In this document: in pieces, positions 49,198 to 60,768 of the stretch
How the letters are laid out: each line of letters opens with the position of its first letter
Position numbering within the stretch: position 1 is the stretch's first letter
Assembly (NCBI GenBank): GCA_012103035.1
Contig: JAAVLL010000005.1
Location: 1 to 64,000 of the forward strand
Length of the DNA stretch: 64,000 nt
Source of the DNA: Brucella oryzae
GTDB taxonomy: Bacteria > Pseudomonadota > Alphaproteobacteria > Rhizobiales > Rhizobiaceae
Reading direction: 5' to 3'
The notes under the pieces: model-generated
Told to the model about the DNA's origin: nothing
The model's input: the letters and a program-made list of their open reading frames with translations, nothing else
Database searches by the model: none
Program-made: the position numbers and the translations under genes

Positions 49198-49485
49198 ATG
49201 CTGAGGGCGATTTTGGCGTGGGTAGAGAGGCGGCGTGCGATCCGTCGCCGATGGCGGGAAGACGCCAGGCGCCTCGTCCGTCTCCACGGCCCGACTGCCT
49301 ATTATGAGGCACAACGGCTTGCCGCAACATCCCGCGCGATCGAAGACGGCCAGTTCCTCCACTGGGCAAAGGTAGCTGCCGAGGTGGCGCGGATAGAACC
49401 GTCGGCCGAGATGGATATCGACGTCGTCCGGTCGATTGTCGATCACGAACTTCGTCATCGAGTTCATTCGGATCCTGAGCCATGA
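49198..49485 (+). CDS. Conserved small plasmid protein, hypothetical
   Basis: Intact 95-residue ORF: MLRAILAWVERRRAIRRRWR, EDARRLVRLHGPTAYYEAQR and HWAKVAAEVARIEPSAEMDI. Strongly helical and basic at the N-terminus. The arrangement next to SRAP and DUF3991 genes is typical of rhizobial plasmids. Function unknown. Confidence 0.6.
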   Translation: MLRAILAWVERRRAIRRRWREDARRLVRLHGPTAYYEAQRLAATSRAIEDGQFLHWAKVAAEVARIEPSAEMDIDVVRSIVDHELRHRVHSDPEP

Positions 49486-49778
49486 CACGAAGAGGCGGGT
49501 CGCCGCGACAATACTGAGGGCACGTCAAGCCCGGTCTCTGCAATGGCTCTCTGCTACCGGGAAGGATGCGACTGGGTGCGGATCCATCCACGCGCAGGTC
49601 CGCCCCGCTTGCTGTGCTGGCTTCCTGGTCCAGGTCCGTCCTCCTCCAATCAACCCACAAGGGTCCGCTACGCGAGCGTGCGGCCGCTGCGGCTTCGCCT
49701 GCGCGGTGATTGCGGCCGGGCCCCGGACCCGACGGGCACCAGAGCGGGATCGGCCCCGCCCATGGACGGAGCCCTTCA
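49486..49778. other. GC-rich leader, no gene
   Basis: Very GC-rich with ORFs open in several frames on both strands, none resembling a protein family. Probably the promoter and structured leader of the small gene at 49779. Confidence 0.4.
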
Positions 49779-49964
49779 ATGTCGCACGATCTTTCACTCG
49801 CACAGAACCATGCCTGGAACCTCGCCCGCACCCTGATGGTGCCGGTTATTCTCTTCAAGGTCGACGACGAATACGGCGTCATGCCCGCCGACGAACTCGA
49901 CGACGCCGAAATCGAGCCGCTCTTCGAATACGATCCCTACCAGGGCGGTCGGCCGGCTCATTGA
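49779..49964 (+). CDS. Small conserved plasmid protein, hypothetical
   Basis: 61 residues: MSHDLSLAQNHAWNLARTLM, VPVILFKVDDEYGVMPADEL, DDAEIEPLFEYDPYQGG. Acidic, with no membrane segment. Found by its own frame; the upstream open frame is leader. Function unknown. Confidence 0.55.
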   Translation: MSHDLSLAQNHAWNLARTLMVPVILFKVDDEYGVMPADELDDAEIEPLFEYDPYQGGRPAH

Positions 49965-50243
49965 GCCGGCCTTCCTCGCGCGCCAAGCGCCCGGCCGTCT
50001 GAAGGCCGGGTTGCGCGTCGCATCGTCCTTTCCTGCTGGTGGCGGGACGCCACGAGCCCTTATTGGGACGAGGTTTTGCCGCTTGCGCCGGGAAGCCCGC
50101 AAGGGAGGCTGCGCCGCCCGGCAAGCCGGTGCGCCCCTGCGGCCTTCCGGCTTCGCGGCCGACCTCGAGGCCTGCCGGAAAGGTAGACAAACAGATCTGG
50201 ACAGGAAAGGGCCGGACGCCCGCGGCGCCGGCGGGATTGACCC
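49965..50243. other. GC-rich structured leader of the TOPRIM gene
   Basis: About 280 bases with many short GC palindromes (CGGCCGTCTGAAGGCCG at 49992, GCCGCCCGGC). No ORF of family character. Similar GC-rich leaders precede the genes at 9109, 49779 and 62187. Confidence 0.4.
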
Positions 50244-51282
50244 ATGGAGCAGCATGAAATCGAGACATTGCGAGACAAGGTGCCCTGCGCCGCCGTGCTC
50301 GAGCGCGAGGGCTGGACGGTGGACGTCAAGGAGAGCACCACACGCGCCGTGAAGTACCGGCGCGGGGCAGGCGAGATCATCATCGTCATCCACAATGGCA
50401 GGGGCTGGTTCGATCCACTCTCGGATGCCAAGGGCGACGTCTTCACCCTCGCCGGTCACCTGGCCGGTATCGCCTTTCCGGCGGCCGTCGAGGCGGTTCG
50501 CAGTCTCGTCGGCTATGTTCCGGCCACGCCGTCCTGGAATTGCCCGAAGCGCACAGGCATTCCACTTTCGATCACCGACCGATGGCGGCGCCGACGACCT
50601 CCAACCATCGGGTCTCGCGCCTGGCGATATCTGGCAGATGAGCGTGCGATCCCAGTATCCATTCTGCAGGCCGCTATCGCACAAGGCCTGCTGCGCGAGG
50701 GCCGAGCGGCAGCATCTGGACGGCGCATGTCGACCAAACCAGGCAACTGATCGGTTGGGAAGAACGCGGCCCCAGTGGCGCGGCTTCTCCACCGGCGGCA
50801 GCAAGCAACTGTTCCGTCTCGGCAACGAGGCTGCGCTTCGGCTCTGCGTCACCGAGGCGGCGATCGACGCCATGAGCCTTGCCGCACTCGAGGGCATGCG
50901 TGCCGACACCCTCTACGTCAGCACCGGGGGCGGGTGGTCGCCCGTCAGCGATAACGCGATCCGGTCGATCGCCTCGAACCCCGACATATTGATGGCCGCA
51001 GCCACCGACAACGATCGGCAGGGCGAGATCTATGCCCGTCGTTTGCAGGAGATCGTGCGTGAGACTGGGTGCCGGTACGAGCGGCTGCGGCCATCCACGC
51101 AGGACTGGAACAGCGATCTGAAAGGACAGGGAAAGGAAACCCGGGAGTGGAAGGGGATATCAGAGCGGAATCGCTGCCGCATGCCCGGCCGTCGCGTCAA
51201 GGGAAGCTGCGCCCGGCTGGCGCCGGCCTTGACCCGCCGGACCGGAGAGGCGGCCGCGGGAATGGGTGATGAGAAGGCATGA
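50244..51282 (+). CDS. DUF3991 and TOPRIM domain protein
   Basis: About 340 residues. MEQHEIETLRDKVPCAAVLE and RGWFDPLSDAKGDVFTLAGH form the CHC2/DUF3991 N-terminal part; ISILQAAIAQGLLRE; and the TOPRIM part PQWRGFSTGGSKQLFRLGNE, LCVTEAAIDAMSLAALEGMR (TOPRIM Glu), and ILMAAATDNDRQGEIYARRL (DxD as DND). It resembles primase-type relaxation or priming proteins of plasmids. Frame changes near 50560, 50610 and 50710; the last few codons are uncertain. Confidence 0.78.
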
Positions 51283-51344
51283 AGGTGATGATCCGGTCGG
51301 ATGGACAGGATCGCGCTTGATGCCGACGGACGACAGGAGCCGCC

Positions 51345-51949
51345 ATGATCACCCAAACTTCCTTCCGCAAGGTCTTCGAGGGCGTCGCCACGCGCCAACA
51401 GATGTTCCATATGTTCGATCGCCATGGCCCGGCGCCGATGAGCAAGGCACGCCTCACCGGCCGCCTCTATGACGGCGAGTGGTTCGAGATCGGCCGGGCC
51501 GAGCACGACTACATGTTCGAGATCCTGCCGCCGCTCTGGATTCGCGGCGACATGTTCGCAATGCGCGAGTTCATGACCGGCTCGATCACCAGCGTCTTCT
51601 TCGCACTCTCGATCGATGGGCGGCCACGCTACTTCCACGCCTATTGCGATATGTCGGCCAAGGGTTCGGCCGAGCGCATGCGCGATGTGATCATCGAGCG
51701 GGAATCCCGCCCCGTCCGTGCCATGACGCGCGCGGAGCGGCTCGACCATATCTGGAGCACGACCCATGCCGACTATCGCGGTTATGCGGGTGAGCGGTGG
51801 CCCGAGGCCGACCAGGACAAGCGAACCGTGCTGGTCTATGGCGGCGGCCAAGGGACGGTCCTGAAGCTTCTGGACGATCTGACCGCCCCGAGATCAGCGC
51901 CAAGCTGCCGGTCCATCTCCGCTACCTGCCCGCCGCGATTGCAGCCTGA
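51345..51949 (+). CDS. DUF1419 family protein
   Basis: About 200 residues: MITQTSFRKVFEGVATRQQM, GEWFEIGRAEHDYMFEILPP, WIRGDMFAMREFMTGSITSV, SIDGRPRYFHAYCDMSAKGS and a C-terminal PVHLRYLPAAIAA after a frame change near 51890. This is the DUF1419 signature from rhizobial plasmids. Function unknown; part of the conserved TOPRIM-DUF1419-DUF3085-methylase/helicase block. Confidence 0.8.
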
Positions 51950-51961
51950 TCGGAGGCTGTC

Positions 51962-52359
51962 ATGTTCACATTTCCTATTCTCGGCGTTCGCAAGGTCATC
52001 GAGCGCGGCATCGCCGATGCCGCCGTCAATGGGGATTTCGCAATCCCTACTACGGCATCAAGCCCGGTAAGGATGAAAAGCCGGGACTTTGGCTGGTCGG
52101 CGATCAGGGCGTCTATCTCCTCTCCAACGGCAAGCTCGCCGAGGGTGAGCGCGCCCTCGTGATCTATTCGGATGAATGCCACCCGGTCGGCAATCCCGAC
52201 TGGTGGCACTACAAGAACCGGCATTTTGGTGGTGACGACGGCATCGAGTTCCTCGACGCTGAAAGACTGATCCCGCTGTTCGACCGGAACACGCGCTGCA
52301 CGCATCTGCGCGTGCAACTGACCGAGACGGACGTCTCGCTGTCGCTGATCGCCCGCTAG
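51962..52359 (+). CDS. DUF3085 family protein
   Basis: About 132 residues. MFTFPILGVRKVIERGIADA, then after a frame change near 52035 YYGIKPGKDEKPGLWLVGDQ, GVYLLSNGKLAEGERALVIY and a C-terminal THLRVQLTETDVSLSLIAR. The YxGIKPGKDEKPGLWLVGDQGVY block is DUF3085. Function unknown. It lies 12 bases after DUF1419. Confidence 0.82.
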
Positions 52360-52444
52360 CCCATCCCACAACCCCGTCAGCGTTTCGCGCGGCCGCACAC
52401 GCGGGTCGCGTGATCGCGCTCGCCATAATCCCAGGAGATATCCC

Positions 52445-55400
52445 GTGTCCCACGACGACCCCTTCACGCTCGACCTGTTCGGCAATACCGCACTTTCCTC
52501 AGGTCTCGGCCTTGGCGTGACCGCCTTTTCCGACAGTGCGGCCAACGATCCGGACGATGACGACCCGGCCCCGCATTCTCCCACGCCTGCCGTGCCCGCC
52601 ACGGCGGATGCTCAACTCTTGCGCCGGGCGCCCAATGGCGAGAACTTCCATCTCGCCGGCACGCGCGGTCTCGCCAAATCCTGGCGGGAGCGCGCCCGCG
52701 ACAACATCGCGGCGATCCGGCTCGCCGCCTCGATCGTCGATGAGCAGCGTCCGGCCTCGGTCGACGAGCAGGCCGCGCTGATCCGGTTCACCGGCTTCGG
52801 CGCTTCCGAGCTCGCCAACGGCGTGTTTCGTCTCCCAGGCGAGCTTGAGTTTCGCGAGGGCTGGGCGGACATCGGCGCCGACCTCGAGGACGCGATCGAC
52901 GGCGGCGACTACGCGTCGCTCGCCCGCTGCACCCAGTATGCGCACTTCACCCCGAATATATCGTCCGGGCCATCTGGTCGGGCCTGCAGCGGCTCGGCTT
53001 TCGCGGCGGCCGTGTGCTCGAGCCGGTGTCGGCACCGGACTGTTTCCGGCGCTGATGCCGGCGGCGCTACATCCCGTCACCCATCTCACGGGCGTCGAGA
53101 TCGATCCGGTTACCTCCCGGATCGCCCGTCTGCTGCAGCCGCGCGCCAAAATACTCAATCAGGATTTCGCGCGGGTCGATCTGCCGGCGCATTTCGACCT
53201 GGCGATCGGCAATCCTCCCTTCTCCGACCGCACCGTGCGCAGCGACCGCGCGTTGCGCGCGCTCGGCCTGCGCCTGCATGACTATTTCATCGTGAAGGCG
53301 GTTCGGGCGTTGAAGCCCGGCGGGCTGGCCGCCTTCGTGACCTCGAGCGGCACCATGGACAAGGCCGATGGCCGTGCACGCGGGACGATCGCGGCTGCGG
53401 CCGATCTTGTCGGCGCCATACGTTTGCCAGGGGCAGCTTCCGTGCCGATGCCGGAACCGATGTCATCGTCGACGTCCTCTTCTTCCGCAAGCGCAAGGAC
53501 GGAGAGGTGGCGGGCGATCAAGGCTGGCTCGATCTGGCGGAGGTGCGACCACTGAGCGAGGACGACGGGGTATCCGGGTCAATCGCTGGTTCGCCGAGCA
53601 CCCCGATATGGTTCTTGGCGAACATGCGCTGCGGCGCGGCATCTACGGTACCGACGAGACCTATACCTGCCTACCGCGCCCGGACGTCGATCTCGACGCC
53701 GCGCTCGCGACCGCGATCCAGGCGCTTCCAGAAGCCATCTATGACGGCAAGCCGGAAGACTGCGGTCCCGACGTAGACGACAGTGGCGACGACCCGGCAT
53801 CAACTGCGACTATGCCGAACGGCGCGACCGCTCGTGAAGGCAGCTATTTCATAGGCAAGAACGCCGCCCTGATGCAAATGGTCGACGGCGAGGCCGTGAC
53901 CATCACCGTCAGGAAGGGACGGGGAGGGACGGCGTCTCCGACAAGCAGGCCCGCATCATTCGCAAGCTGATCCCGATCCGCGACGCCGTGCGCGAGGTGC
54001 TGAAACTCCAGGAATTCGACCGGCAGTGGAAGCCGGCGCAGGTCAAGCTGCGCATTGCCTGGTCGAACTTCGTGCGTGAATTCGGGCCGATCAACTTCAC
54101 CACCGTCTCGACCACCGAAGACTCAGAAACCGGCGAAGTGCGGGAGACGCATCGCCGTCCCAATCTCCAGCCCTTCCTCGACGACCCCGACTGCTGGCTG
54201 GTAGCATCCATCGAGGACTACGACCTCGAGACCAATACCGCCCGGTCCGGCCCGATCTTCACCGAGCGCGTCATCGCGCCGCCGCCGCCGCCGATCATCA
54301 CGTCGGCCGCCGATGCCCTCGCCGTCGTGCTCAACGAACGTGGCCATGTCGACGCCGATCACATCGCGGAATTGCTGCATCGCGATGTCGCCGATGTCGT
54401 TGACGAGTTGGGGCAGGCGATCTTCCGGGATCCGACGTCCGGTTCCTGGCAAACCGCCGATGCGTATCTCTCCGGCGCCGTTCGCTCCAAGCTCGCTGCC
54501 GCCGAGGCCGCCGCTGCGCTCGATCCAGCCTTTGCCCGCAATGTCGAAGCGCTCAAGGGCGTCCAGCCCGCCGATCTCAGGCCCTCCGACATCACCGCCC
54601 GCCTCGGCGCACCCTGGATTCCGGCGACCGACATTGTCACATTTGTCAAACAGACGATGGATGCCGACATCAGCATCCATCACACGCCCGAACTTGCATG
54701 CTGGACGGTCAGTGCGCGCCAACTCGGCTGGAGCGCCGCCGGCACGACCGAATGGGGCACGCATCGTCGCGATGCCGGGCAGCTGCTGTCCGACGCGCTC
54801 AATTCCTCCATCCCGCAGATCTTCGACACGGTGAAGGACGGCGACACCGAACGGCGCGTCCTCAATACCGTCGAGACCGAAGCGGCCAAGGAAAAGCTGC
54901 AGAAGATCAAGACGGCGTTCCAGAAATGGATCTGGAGCGATCCGGATCGCACTGACCGATTGGCGCGGCTCTACAACGACACCTTCAACAACATCGCGCC
55001 GCGAAAATTCAACGGCGACCATCTCCTGCTTCCAGGCGCCTCCGGCGCCTTTTCTCTTTATGGGCACCAGAAACGGGCGATCTGGCGCATCATCTCGGCT
55101 GGCTCGACCTATGTCGCCCACGCCGTTGGCGCCGGCAAAACGCTCTCGATCGCGGCGGCGATCATGGAGCAACGCCGCCTCGGGCTGATCAACAAAGCCA
55201 TGCTGGTCGTTCCCGGCCACTGCCTGGCGCAGGCGGCCCGCGAGTTTCTGGCGCTCTATCCAAATGCCCGGATTCTGGTCGCCGACGAGACCAATTTCGT
55301 CAGGAGAAGCGCCATCGCTTTCTGTCGCGGGCGGCAACCGCAAATTGGGACGCGATCATCATCACCCATTCGGCGTTCCGCTTCATTTCGATTCCCTCGG

Positions 55401-57567
55401 CTTTCGAGCAGCAAATGATTCAGGACGAGCTCGAGGCTTACGAGGAGTTGCTGACCAAGGTCGACCGCGAGGACCGGCTTTCCCGAAAGCGCATCGAGCG
55501 CATGAAGGAGGGGCACAAGGAGCGGCTGGAGGCGCTGTCGAGCCGCAAGGACGATCTGCTCACCATCTCCGAGATCGGCATCGACCAGATCATCGTCGAT
55601 GAGGCGCAGGAGTTCAGGAAGCTCAGCTTCGCCACCAACATGTCGACGCTGAAGGGCGTCGATCCCAGCGGCTCGCAGCGGGCCTGGGACCTCTACGTGA
55701 AATCCCGATTCGTCGAGACGAAATCCGGGCAGGACGCTCGTGCTCGCTTCCGGCACGCCGATTACCAACACGCTCGGCGAAATGTTCACCGTGCAGCGGC
55801 TGATGGACAATGCTGCTCTCGCAGCGCGCGGACTGCACGAGTTCGACGCCTGGGCGTCCACCTTCGGCGACACCTCGACGGAACTCGAGCTGCAGCCGTC
55901 CGGCAAATACAAGCCGGTCACGCGCTTTGCCCAGTTCGTCAACGTCCCCGAGCTGATCGCCATGTTCCGGTCCTTCGCGGACGTGGTGCAGCCCGCCGAC
56001 CTGCGGAAATATGTGAAAGTTCCGGAGATCGCCGGCGGCAAGCGGCAGATCATCACGGCGGAGCCGACCACTGCCTTCAAGGCCTATCAGCGTCACCTCG
56101 ATGATCGTATCAAGGCCATCGAAGAGCGCGAGGGTCCGGCGCAGCCCGGCGACGATATCCTGCTCTCGGTCATCACCGATGGCCGCCATGCCGCGATCGA
56201 CCTGCGCCTGGTCATGCCGGCCATGGACAATGAGGATGACAACAAGCTCAACGCGCTTGTCCGAAACACCTTCCGCATCTGGCAGGAGACGGCCGAGAAC
56301 GAATATGTCCGCAAGGACGGCAAGCCCTTCGACAAGTCCGGCGCCGGCCAGCTCATCTTCTCCGATCTCGGCACCATCAATGTCGAAGCCTCCCGCGGCT
56401 TCTCGGCCTATCGCTGGATCCGCGACGAGCTCGTCCGCCTCGGTGTGCCGCCGTCGGAAATCGCCTTCATGCAGGACTTCAAGAAGTCGGAGGCCAAGCA
56501 GCGGCTGTTCAACGAGTTCAATGCCGGCAAGGTCCGCATCCTGATCGGGTCGTCCGAAACCATGGGCACCGGCGTCAATGTGCAGGCGCGGCTGAAGGCG
56601 CTGCACCATCTCGACGTTCCCTGGCTCCCTCCCAGATCGAGCAGCGCGAAGGCCGCATCATCCGCCAGGGCAATCAGCACGACGAAATCGGACTCTATGC
56701 CTATGCGACGCTCGGTTCACTCGACGCCACCATGTGGCAGAACAATGAGCGCAAGGCCCGGTTCATCGCGGCGGCTCTATCGGGCGACACGTCCATTCGC
56801 CGCCTCGAGGATATGGGCGAGGGCAGGCCAACCAGTTCGCCATGGCCAAGGCCATCGCATCGGGCGATCAGCGCCTGATGCAAAAGGCAGGGCTTGAGGC
56901 CGAGATCGCCCGTCTCGACCGGCTCCATGCCGCCCATATCGACGACCAGCACGCCATCCGCCGCCAGGTCCGCGACGCGGAGCGCGAGATCGAGCTTTCG
57001 AGCCGGCGCATCGCCGAAATCGGAACGGACATCGCGCGTCTGGTGTCGACCGCTGGCGATGCCTTCACAATGACCGTCACCGGAACCTCCTTCACCGAAC
57101 GCAAGCTCGCCGGCCGCGCCTTGATGAAGGAGATCCTCACCCTTGTTCAGCTCAGCCAAGAGGGCGAGGTCGTCATAGCCGCGATTGGCGGCTTCGACCT
57201 GGAGTTCTCAGGCGAGCGCTTCGGCCGGGACGGGTATCGCTACACCACGGTGCTGATGCGCTCCGGCGCCGACTACGAGATCGACCTTGCCGTCACGGTC
57301 ACGCCGCTCGGCGCGATTGCTCGCCTCGAGCATGCTCTGTCGAACTTCGAGGGCGAGCAGGATAATTATCGCTGTCGGCTGGAGGATGCCCGCCGGCGTG
57401 TAGCCTCCTATCAGCCACGTATTGGCGAAACTTTCGCCTTCGAGGCCGAGCTTGAACTGAAGCGGGAGCAGTTGGCCGATCTCGAAGCCGATCTCGCCGC
57501 CAGCACGGATGACGGTCCCGGCGTTGTGGTAGGGGCGGCTGATCATGCGACCCGCCAGGCGGCATGA
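52445..57567 (+). CDS. Giant N6-DNA-methylase/SNF2-type helicase, DarB-like
   Basis: About 1,700 residues. N-terminal methylase: ALIRFTGFGASELANGVFRL, CTQYAHFTPEYIVRAIW, motif I VLEPGVGTGLFPALMP and motif IV AIGNPPFSDRTVRSDRAL. Helicase: Walker A VAHAVGAGKTLSIAAAIMEQ, motif Ia KAMLVVPGHCLAQ, Walker B IIVDEAQEFRKL, motif III LASGTPITNTLGEMF, motif V SSETMGTGVNVQARL and motif VI SQIEQREGRIIRQGNQHDEI. C-terminal coiled coil AEREIELSSRRIAEIG. The same methylase-helicase plan occurs in phage P1 DarB, which shields DNA from type I restriction; an antirestriction or DNA-entry role is inferred. About eight frame changes. Confidence 0.85.
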
Positions 57568-57594
57568 ATGGAAACCCGCTTTCCCGCCCTAAAC

Positions 57595-58170
57595 CTAAAT
57601 GCGGTTCTTGAGATCTTCGAGGCTGGCAAGCTGCTGGCGCCTGCTGGCGACGGCTTCGCCAAGCAGCGCCCCAAGCTTGTCGTTGTACGCCTCGATCTGC
57701 TTTGTCGAGGTTTCCACATATTCGCGCAAGAGCTGCTCCTGGCGATCGATCTCCCGCTTCAACGTCTCGGCGTCGTTCCGACCTGACATGCCGATAATGA
57801 CCCGCCGGTTGCTGATTTCGCCATGAGGCAGGGTGGTTGAGTATGGATTGGTCCGCAACCTAAACAGGCCAGGGTCGCCGGAGAACGCGAAGCTACGAGT
57901 TGCACGAACTCCGTCGATCTCCACCATCCCGTCAAACATGTCGTGGACCCGCACGCGTGCCTCCTGCGCGTCCTTTTGTGGATTGTCGAAGTCCACCTTT
58001 AGCGGGGCGACACGAGCCTCGGGCAAAAGGGCGTGCACGATCTCCGCGTCAGACTTGATCAAGTCCACCCTGCTGACTTTCTGGCGGACGTGGTTGCCGA
58101 CTGCGCCCTCCTGTGCGCGCAGGTACCGGTCGAGCGACTCTTCGAGAAACAGTACGTTGCCGATGATCAT
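57595..58170 (-). CDS. Hypothetical protein of the DUF2130/ParB-like operon
   Basis: 191 residues, uninterrupted. Start MIIGNVLFLEESLDRYLRAQ chosen because AGGAGGTCCG immediately precedes it. Middle DLIKSDAEIVHALLPEARVA and FDGMVEIDGVRATRSFAFSG are beta-rich; the C-terminus from about residue 125 (NDAETLKREIDRQEQLLREY, KQIEAYNDKLGALLGEAVAS) is a coiled coil. No family recognised. It is the third gene of a minus-strand operon. Confidence 0.6.
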   Translation of the reverse strand: MIIGNVLFLEESLDRYLRAQEGAVGNHVRQKVSRVDLIKSDAEIVHALLPEARVAPLKVDFDNPQKDAQEARVRVHDMFDGMVEIDGVRATRSFAFSGDPGLFRLRTNPYSTTLPHGEISNRRVIIGMSGRNDAETLKREIDRQEQLLREYVETSTKQIEAYNDKLGALLGEAVASRRQQLASLEDLKNRI

Positions 58171-58219
58171 CGGACCTCCTATAGGCGCCGCGTAACGCGT
58201 GTTGCAGATTGATCGGGAC

Positions 58220-59169
58220 TCACGAAAGCGCCTTGCGCAATGATCGAAGGAGCGCCTCGGCGTCATCGATCTTTTCAGGATGTCGGGGTCGCCCTTGAGA
58301 TCCTGCAACGTGGTCCAGGGTACCCCTTCATCGCTTCAACCGCGGCCTCCAGATCCCCGGACAATCCGCCCTTTGGCTTCTTCTCGGTGGGTCCCAGACG
58401 CAACATTGCAGAATCGAGATCCCCGCGTCGCTGAGGAAATGCGCGCGTGCCACCGGATCGGGGAGGATCGATCGTAGTTTGCGCAGGTCCTTGGAGTTGG
58501 TTATGCGCTTGTCGTTCACCTTCTTGACGACGGCGTCGACGATGCTGGGAGTGAACAGCTTCTTGCTGACGCCCATCATCTCACGCGCCCAGGTGATGGC
58601 GGCGCTTGGGTCGCGAAGGCTGGTGAACTTCTCCGACAGCTCGAAAATATCGACCAGTTTGTCCAGTTCCCGAACGGTGATTCCGAGTATGTTCGCGGCG
58701 CTGGCGCGTCCCATCAGGTCGACAAGGCGGTAGGCCACCATTTCCTTCTCTTTGGCGTCCCATTCCTTGCGCTGCCGATGGATATAGATCCACGCGCGAA
58801 GCCGATCCTCGTCACTCAGTGTGCGGTCGGTAACCTCGATGGGAAGCTGGCGGAATTCTTCTTTCCCTGTTCTACCAAGGCCCGCGAATTCGTCCACCGG
58901 CGATCGCCATCGATGATGCGAAACTTTCCGGGGAAATCGGGATGGGGTTCGACGAGTAGTGGCTCGAACAAACCGCCATTGGCTTCGATCTGCCGTTGCA
59001 GTTCTTCGTCAACCTTAGGCCCGAGCCTCGGCTGCTTGTCATTGGGAAGGATGGAGTCGATGTCAGCCTTCGTGCGGTACGTCCGAAGAACGGTACGATC
59101 GAGCCGGCGCTCCTGGAGGTTAACGACGTTGTCGCGTTCGCGACCCGCCATCGGGACGGGGTTATTCAT
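58220..59169 (-). CDS. ParB-like nuclease-domain protein
   Basis: About 315 residues. MNNPVPMAGRERDNVVNLQE, then a ParB N-terminal domain with GGLFEPLLVEPHPDFPGKFR and IIDGDRRWTNSRALVEQGK (the GxRRxx box as DGDRRW), and after a frame change near 58895 EEFRQLPIEVTDRTLSDEDR and helical LGITVRELDKLVDIFELSEK. Further frame changes near 58400 and 58275. The start has its own SD (GGGAGCAGGATA) and overlaps the stop of the DUF2130 gene as TAATG. No centromere sites were seen, so partition is not implied; ParB domains are CTPases or, in some relatives, nucleases. Confidence 0.72.
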
Positions 59170-60768
59170 TATCCTGCTCCCACACCCCGCCGTGCCGATG
59201 ATCGTATCGATCTCATTACTCAGCTCAGCGCGCACTTTCTGCACCGACCGAATGAGCTCGCCCTGACGCTTCCAGACAGATTCGTGCGCCTTCTTTTCCT
59301 TTACCTGGATGTCGAGCAGGTCGTCCGTGTGAGTGTCGATCCGGGCAATCAGATCGGTACAGCGCTCCGAGGTAATGAAGTCATAGAGCGCAGCCGTCTT
59401 CTGGGTCTTCTCCTCACCGCTCATGCGCAGAATATGGGTCTGCACGATGTGGTGGCGGATCAGCTGAACCAGAGCGACAACGCGGGCAGGATTGGCTAGC
59501 AGAACGCCATCCTGATGGTGCAGCTGCCGCGCGCCGGCGGGAAACTTGCTCGTCGAAAGAATGGCATGTTCCGCCTTGGCTGCCATTTGGTCGGTTGCAA
59601 GCTTGCTGACGAAGTCGTTGCGCCATGCGCCATGGTTCTTCGAGTCGTAGATGATGGTGCCGCACTCCTTGCCGTTGTGAATGACGACATGGATAATGTC
59701 GGCACCGGGCTGCCCTTTGTTGACGCGGTCGATCCTGTCGCCCTCGAACTCAGCCTTCAGAGCTTCGAACAGATCGACCTCGGCGCCCTCGCCAAGCTCC
59801 TCGTTGGTCTTCTTGTCGAGAGCCCGAGTCAGCTCCGCCACCTTCGCGGACAGCTTGAGCTTTTCCTCAAACGCGAGAGCCTTCTCGGCATTGACGGCCG
59901 CAGTCTGAGCGAGCTCGAGCGCCTCGCGCTGTTCTTGGAGGCGCTGATCCAGCAGGGCTTGATGATCGGCGAGCTGCTTCTCGACCGTAGCCGCTTTGGC
60001 TTCCGCGTTCTTCCTCGCCTCTTCAAGCTCAGTGAGCCTGCTTTGGGCGGCCACAGCGGCAGCCTCAGAAGCTTCCGAACGGATTTCGATCTCGCGCGCC
60101 GCTGCGGACTCTGTCAGCGCCGTGATCTTCGCTTCCGTTTCAGCTGTAATGGTGTCGAGCTGTGCCTTGAGGCTCGTCCCGGCCTCTTCAGCCTTCAGCC
60201 TGGCGGCCTCCGCAGACGCGACCCGCTCGTTGGCCGCCGCTTCAGCGGCGACCTTGGCCTCTGCCCGAATACTGTCCTGCTTCGCAAGGGCCTCCTGCCG
60301 GACCGCCTCGATAGCGGCGCCGCGCTCCTGCTGTTGCTGGGCAAGCCGCTCCTCGAGAGCGACCCGCATCTGTTCGGCATTCTGCTTTTCGGCCTCCGCT
60401 TGCGTCACGCGGCTCAACAGGAGATCCTGAGCCTCTTTGCTTGCGAGTACCGTCGCCGCGATCGCCTCCTGGGCTGCGGCCTCGGCGGCCTTGCGGCCCT
60501 CTTCGCGGGCGAGGACGGCTTTGGCGGCGCCGTCCTTGTTGGCCTTGTCAACGGCATCGGCCTTCTCGCGGGAAAACTGCTCCTGAAGGCGAGCCGAGAG
60601 TTCCTCCGCAGTTTTCTTCTGCCGCGTCTCGATCCGCGCTTTAATCTCATCCATCTGGTCGTGCGGGATCTGCTGTTCACACAGCGGGCAAACCTCGTCG
60701 TGATCGTGCAGGAACGACGACGAGGGAACAGGAGTCGCCTTTAGAAGGGGTGATGCTGACGCGGCCAC
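59169..60768 (-). CDS. DUF2130-type protein: CPLC zinc motif, coiled coil, PD-(D/E)XK-like domain
   Basis: About 533 residues. A CXXC pair in HDEVCPLCEQQIPHDQMDEI near residue 25 recalls zinc hooks of SbcC/Rad50. Residues about 40-330 are a long Ala/Glu coiled coil. The C-terminal DUF2130 domain has GADIIHVVIHNGKECGTIIY followed by DSKNHGAWRNDFVSKLATDQ; the Asp and DxK fit a PD-(D/E)XK nuclease core. It ends IIGTAGVGAG if one extra G in a G-run near 59182 is removed; as sequenced it reads through into the ParB-like gene, an apparent fusion. DUF2130 proteins are suspected nucleases; no activity is proven. Confidence 0.75.

Noticed and set aside
48980..49882. 300-codon minus-strand ORF
   Set aside because: Covers the SRAP start and GC-rich leaders; composition is Arg/Ser/Pro-rich and it overlaps two better-supported plus-strand genes.
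54123..55343. 406-codon minus-strand ORF
   Set aside because: Antisense of the methylase/helicase gene, whose motifs are clear on the plus strand.
59515..60744. 409-codon plus-strand ORF
   Set aside because: It is the antisense shadow of the Ala/Glu coiled coil of the DUF2130 gene; its Leu/Arg-rich composition fits no family and it has no ribosome-binding site.
58816..60768. Apparent DUF2130-ParB fusion protein of 650 residues
   Set aside because: The junction holds a Shine-Dalgarno, an ATG and, with one extra G removed from a G-run, a stop in a TAATG overlap. Two coupled genes explain it better.
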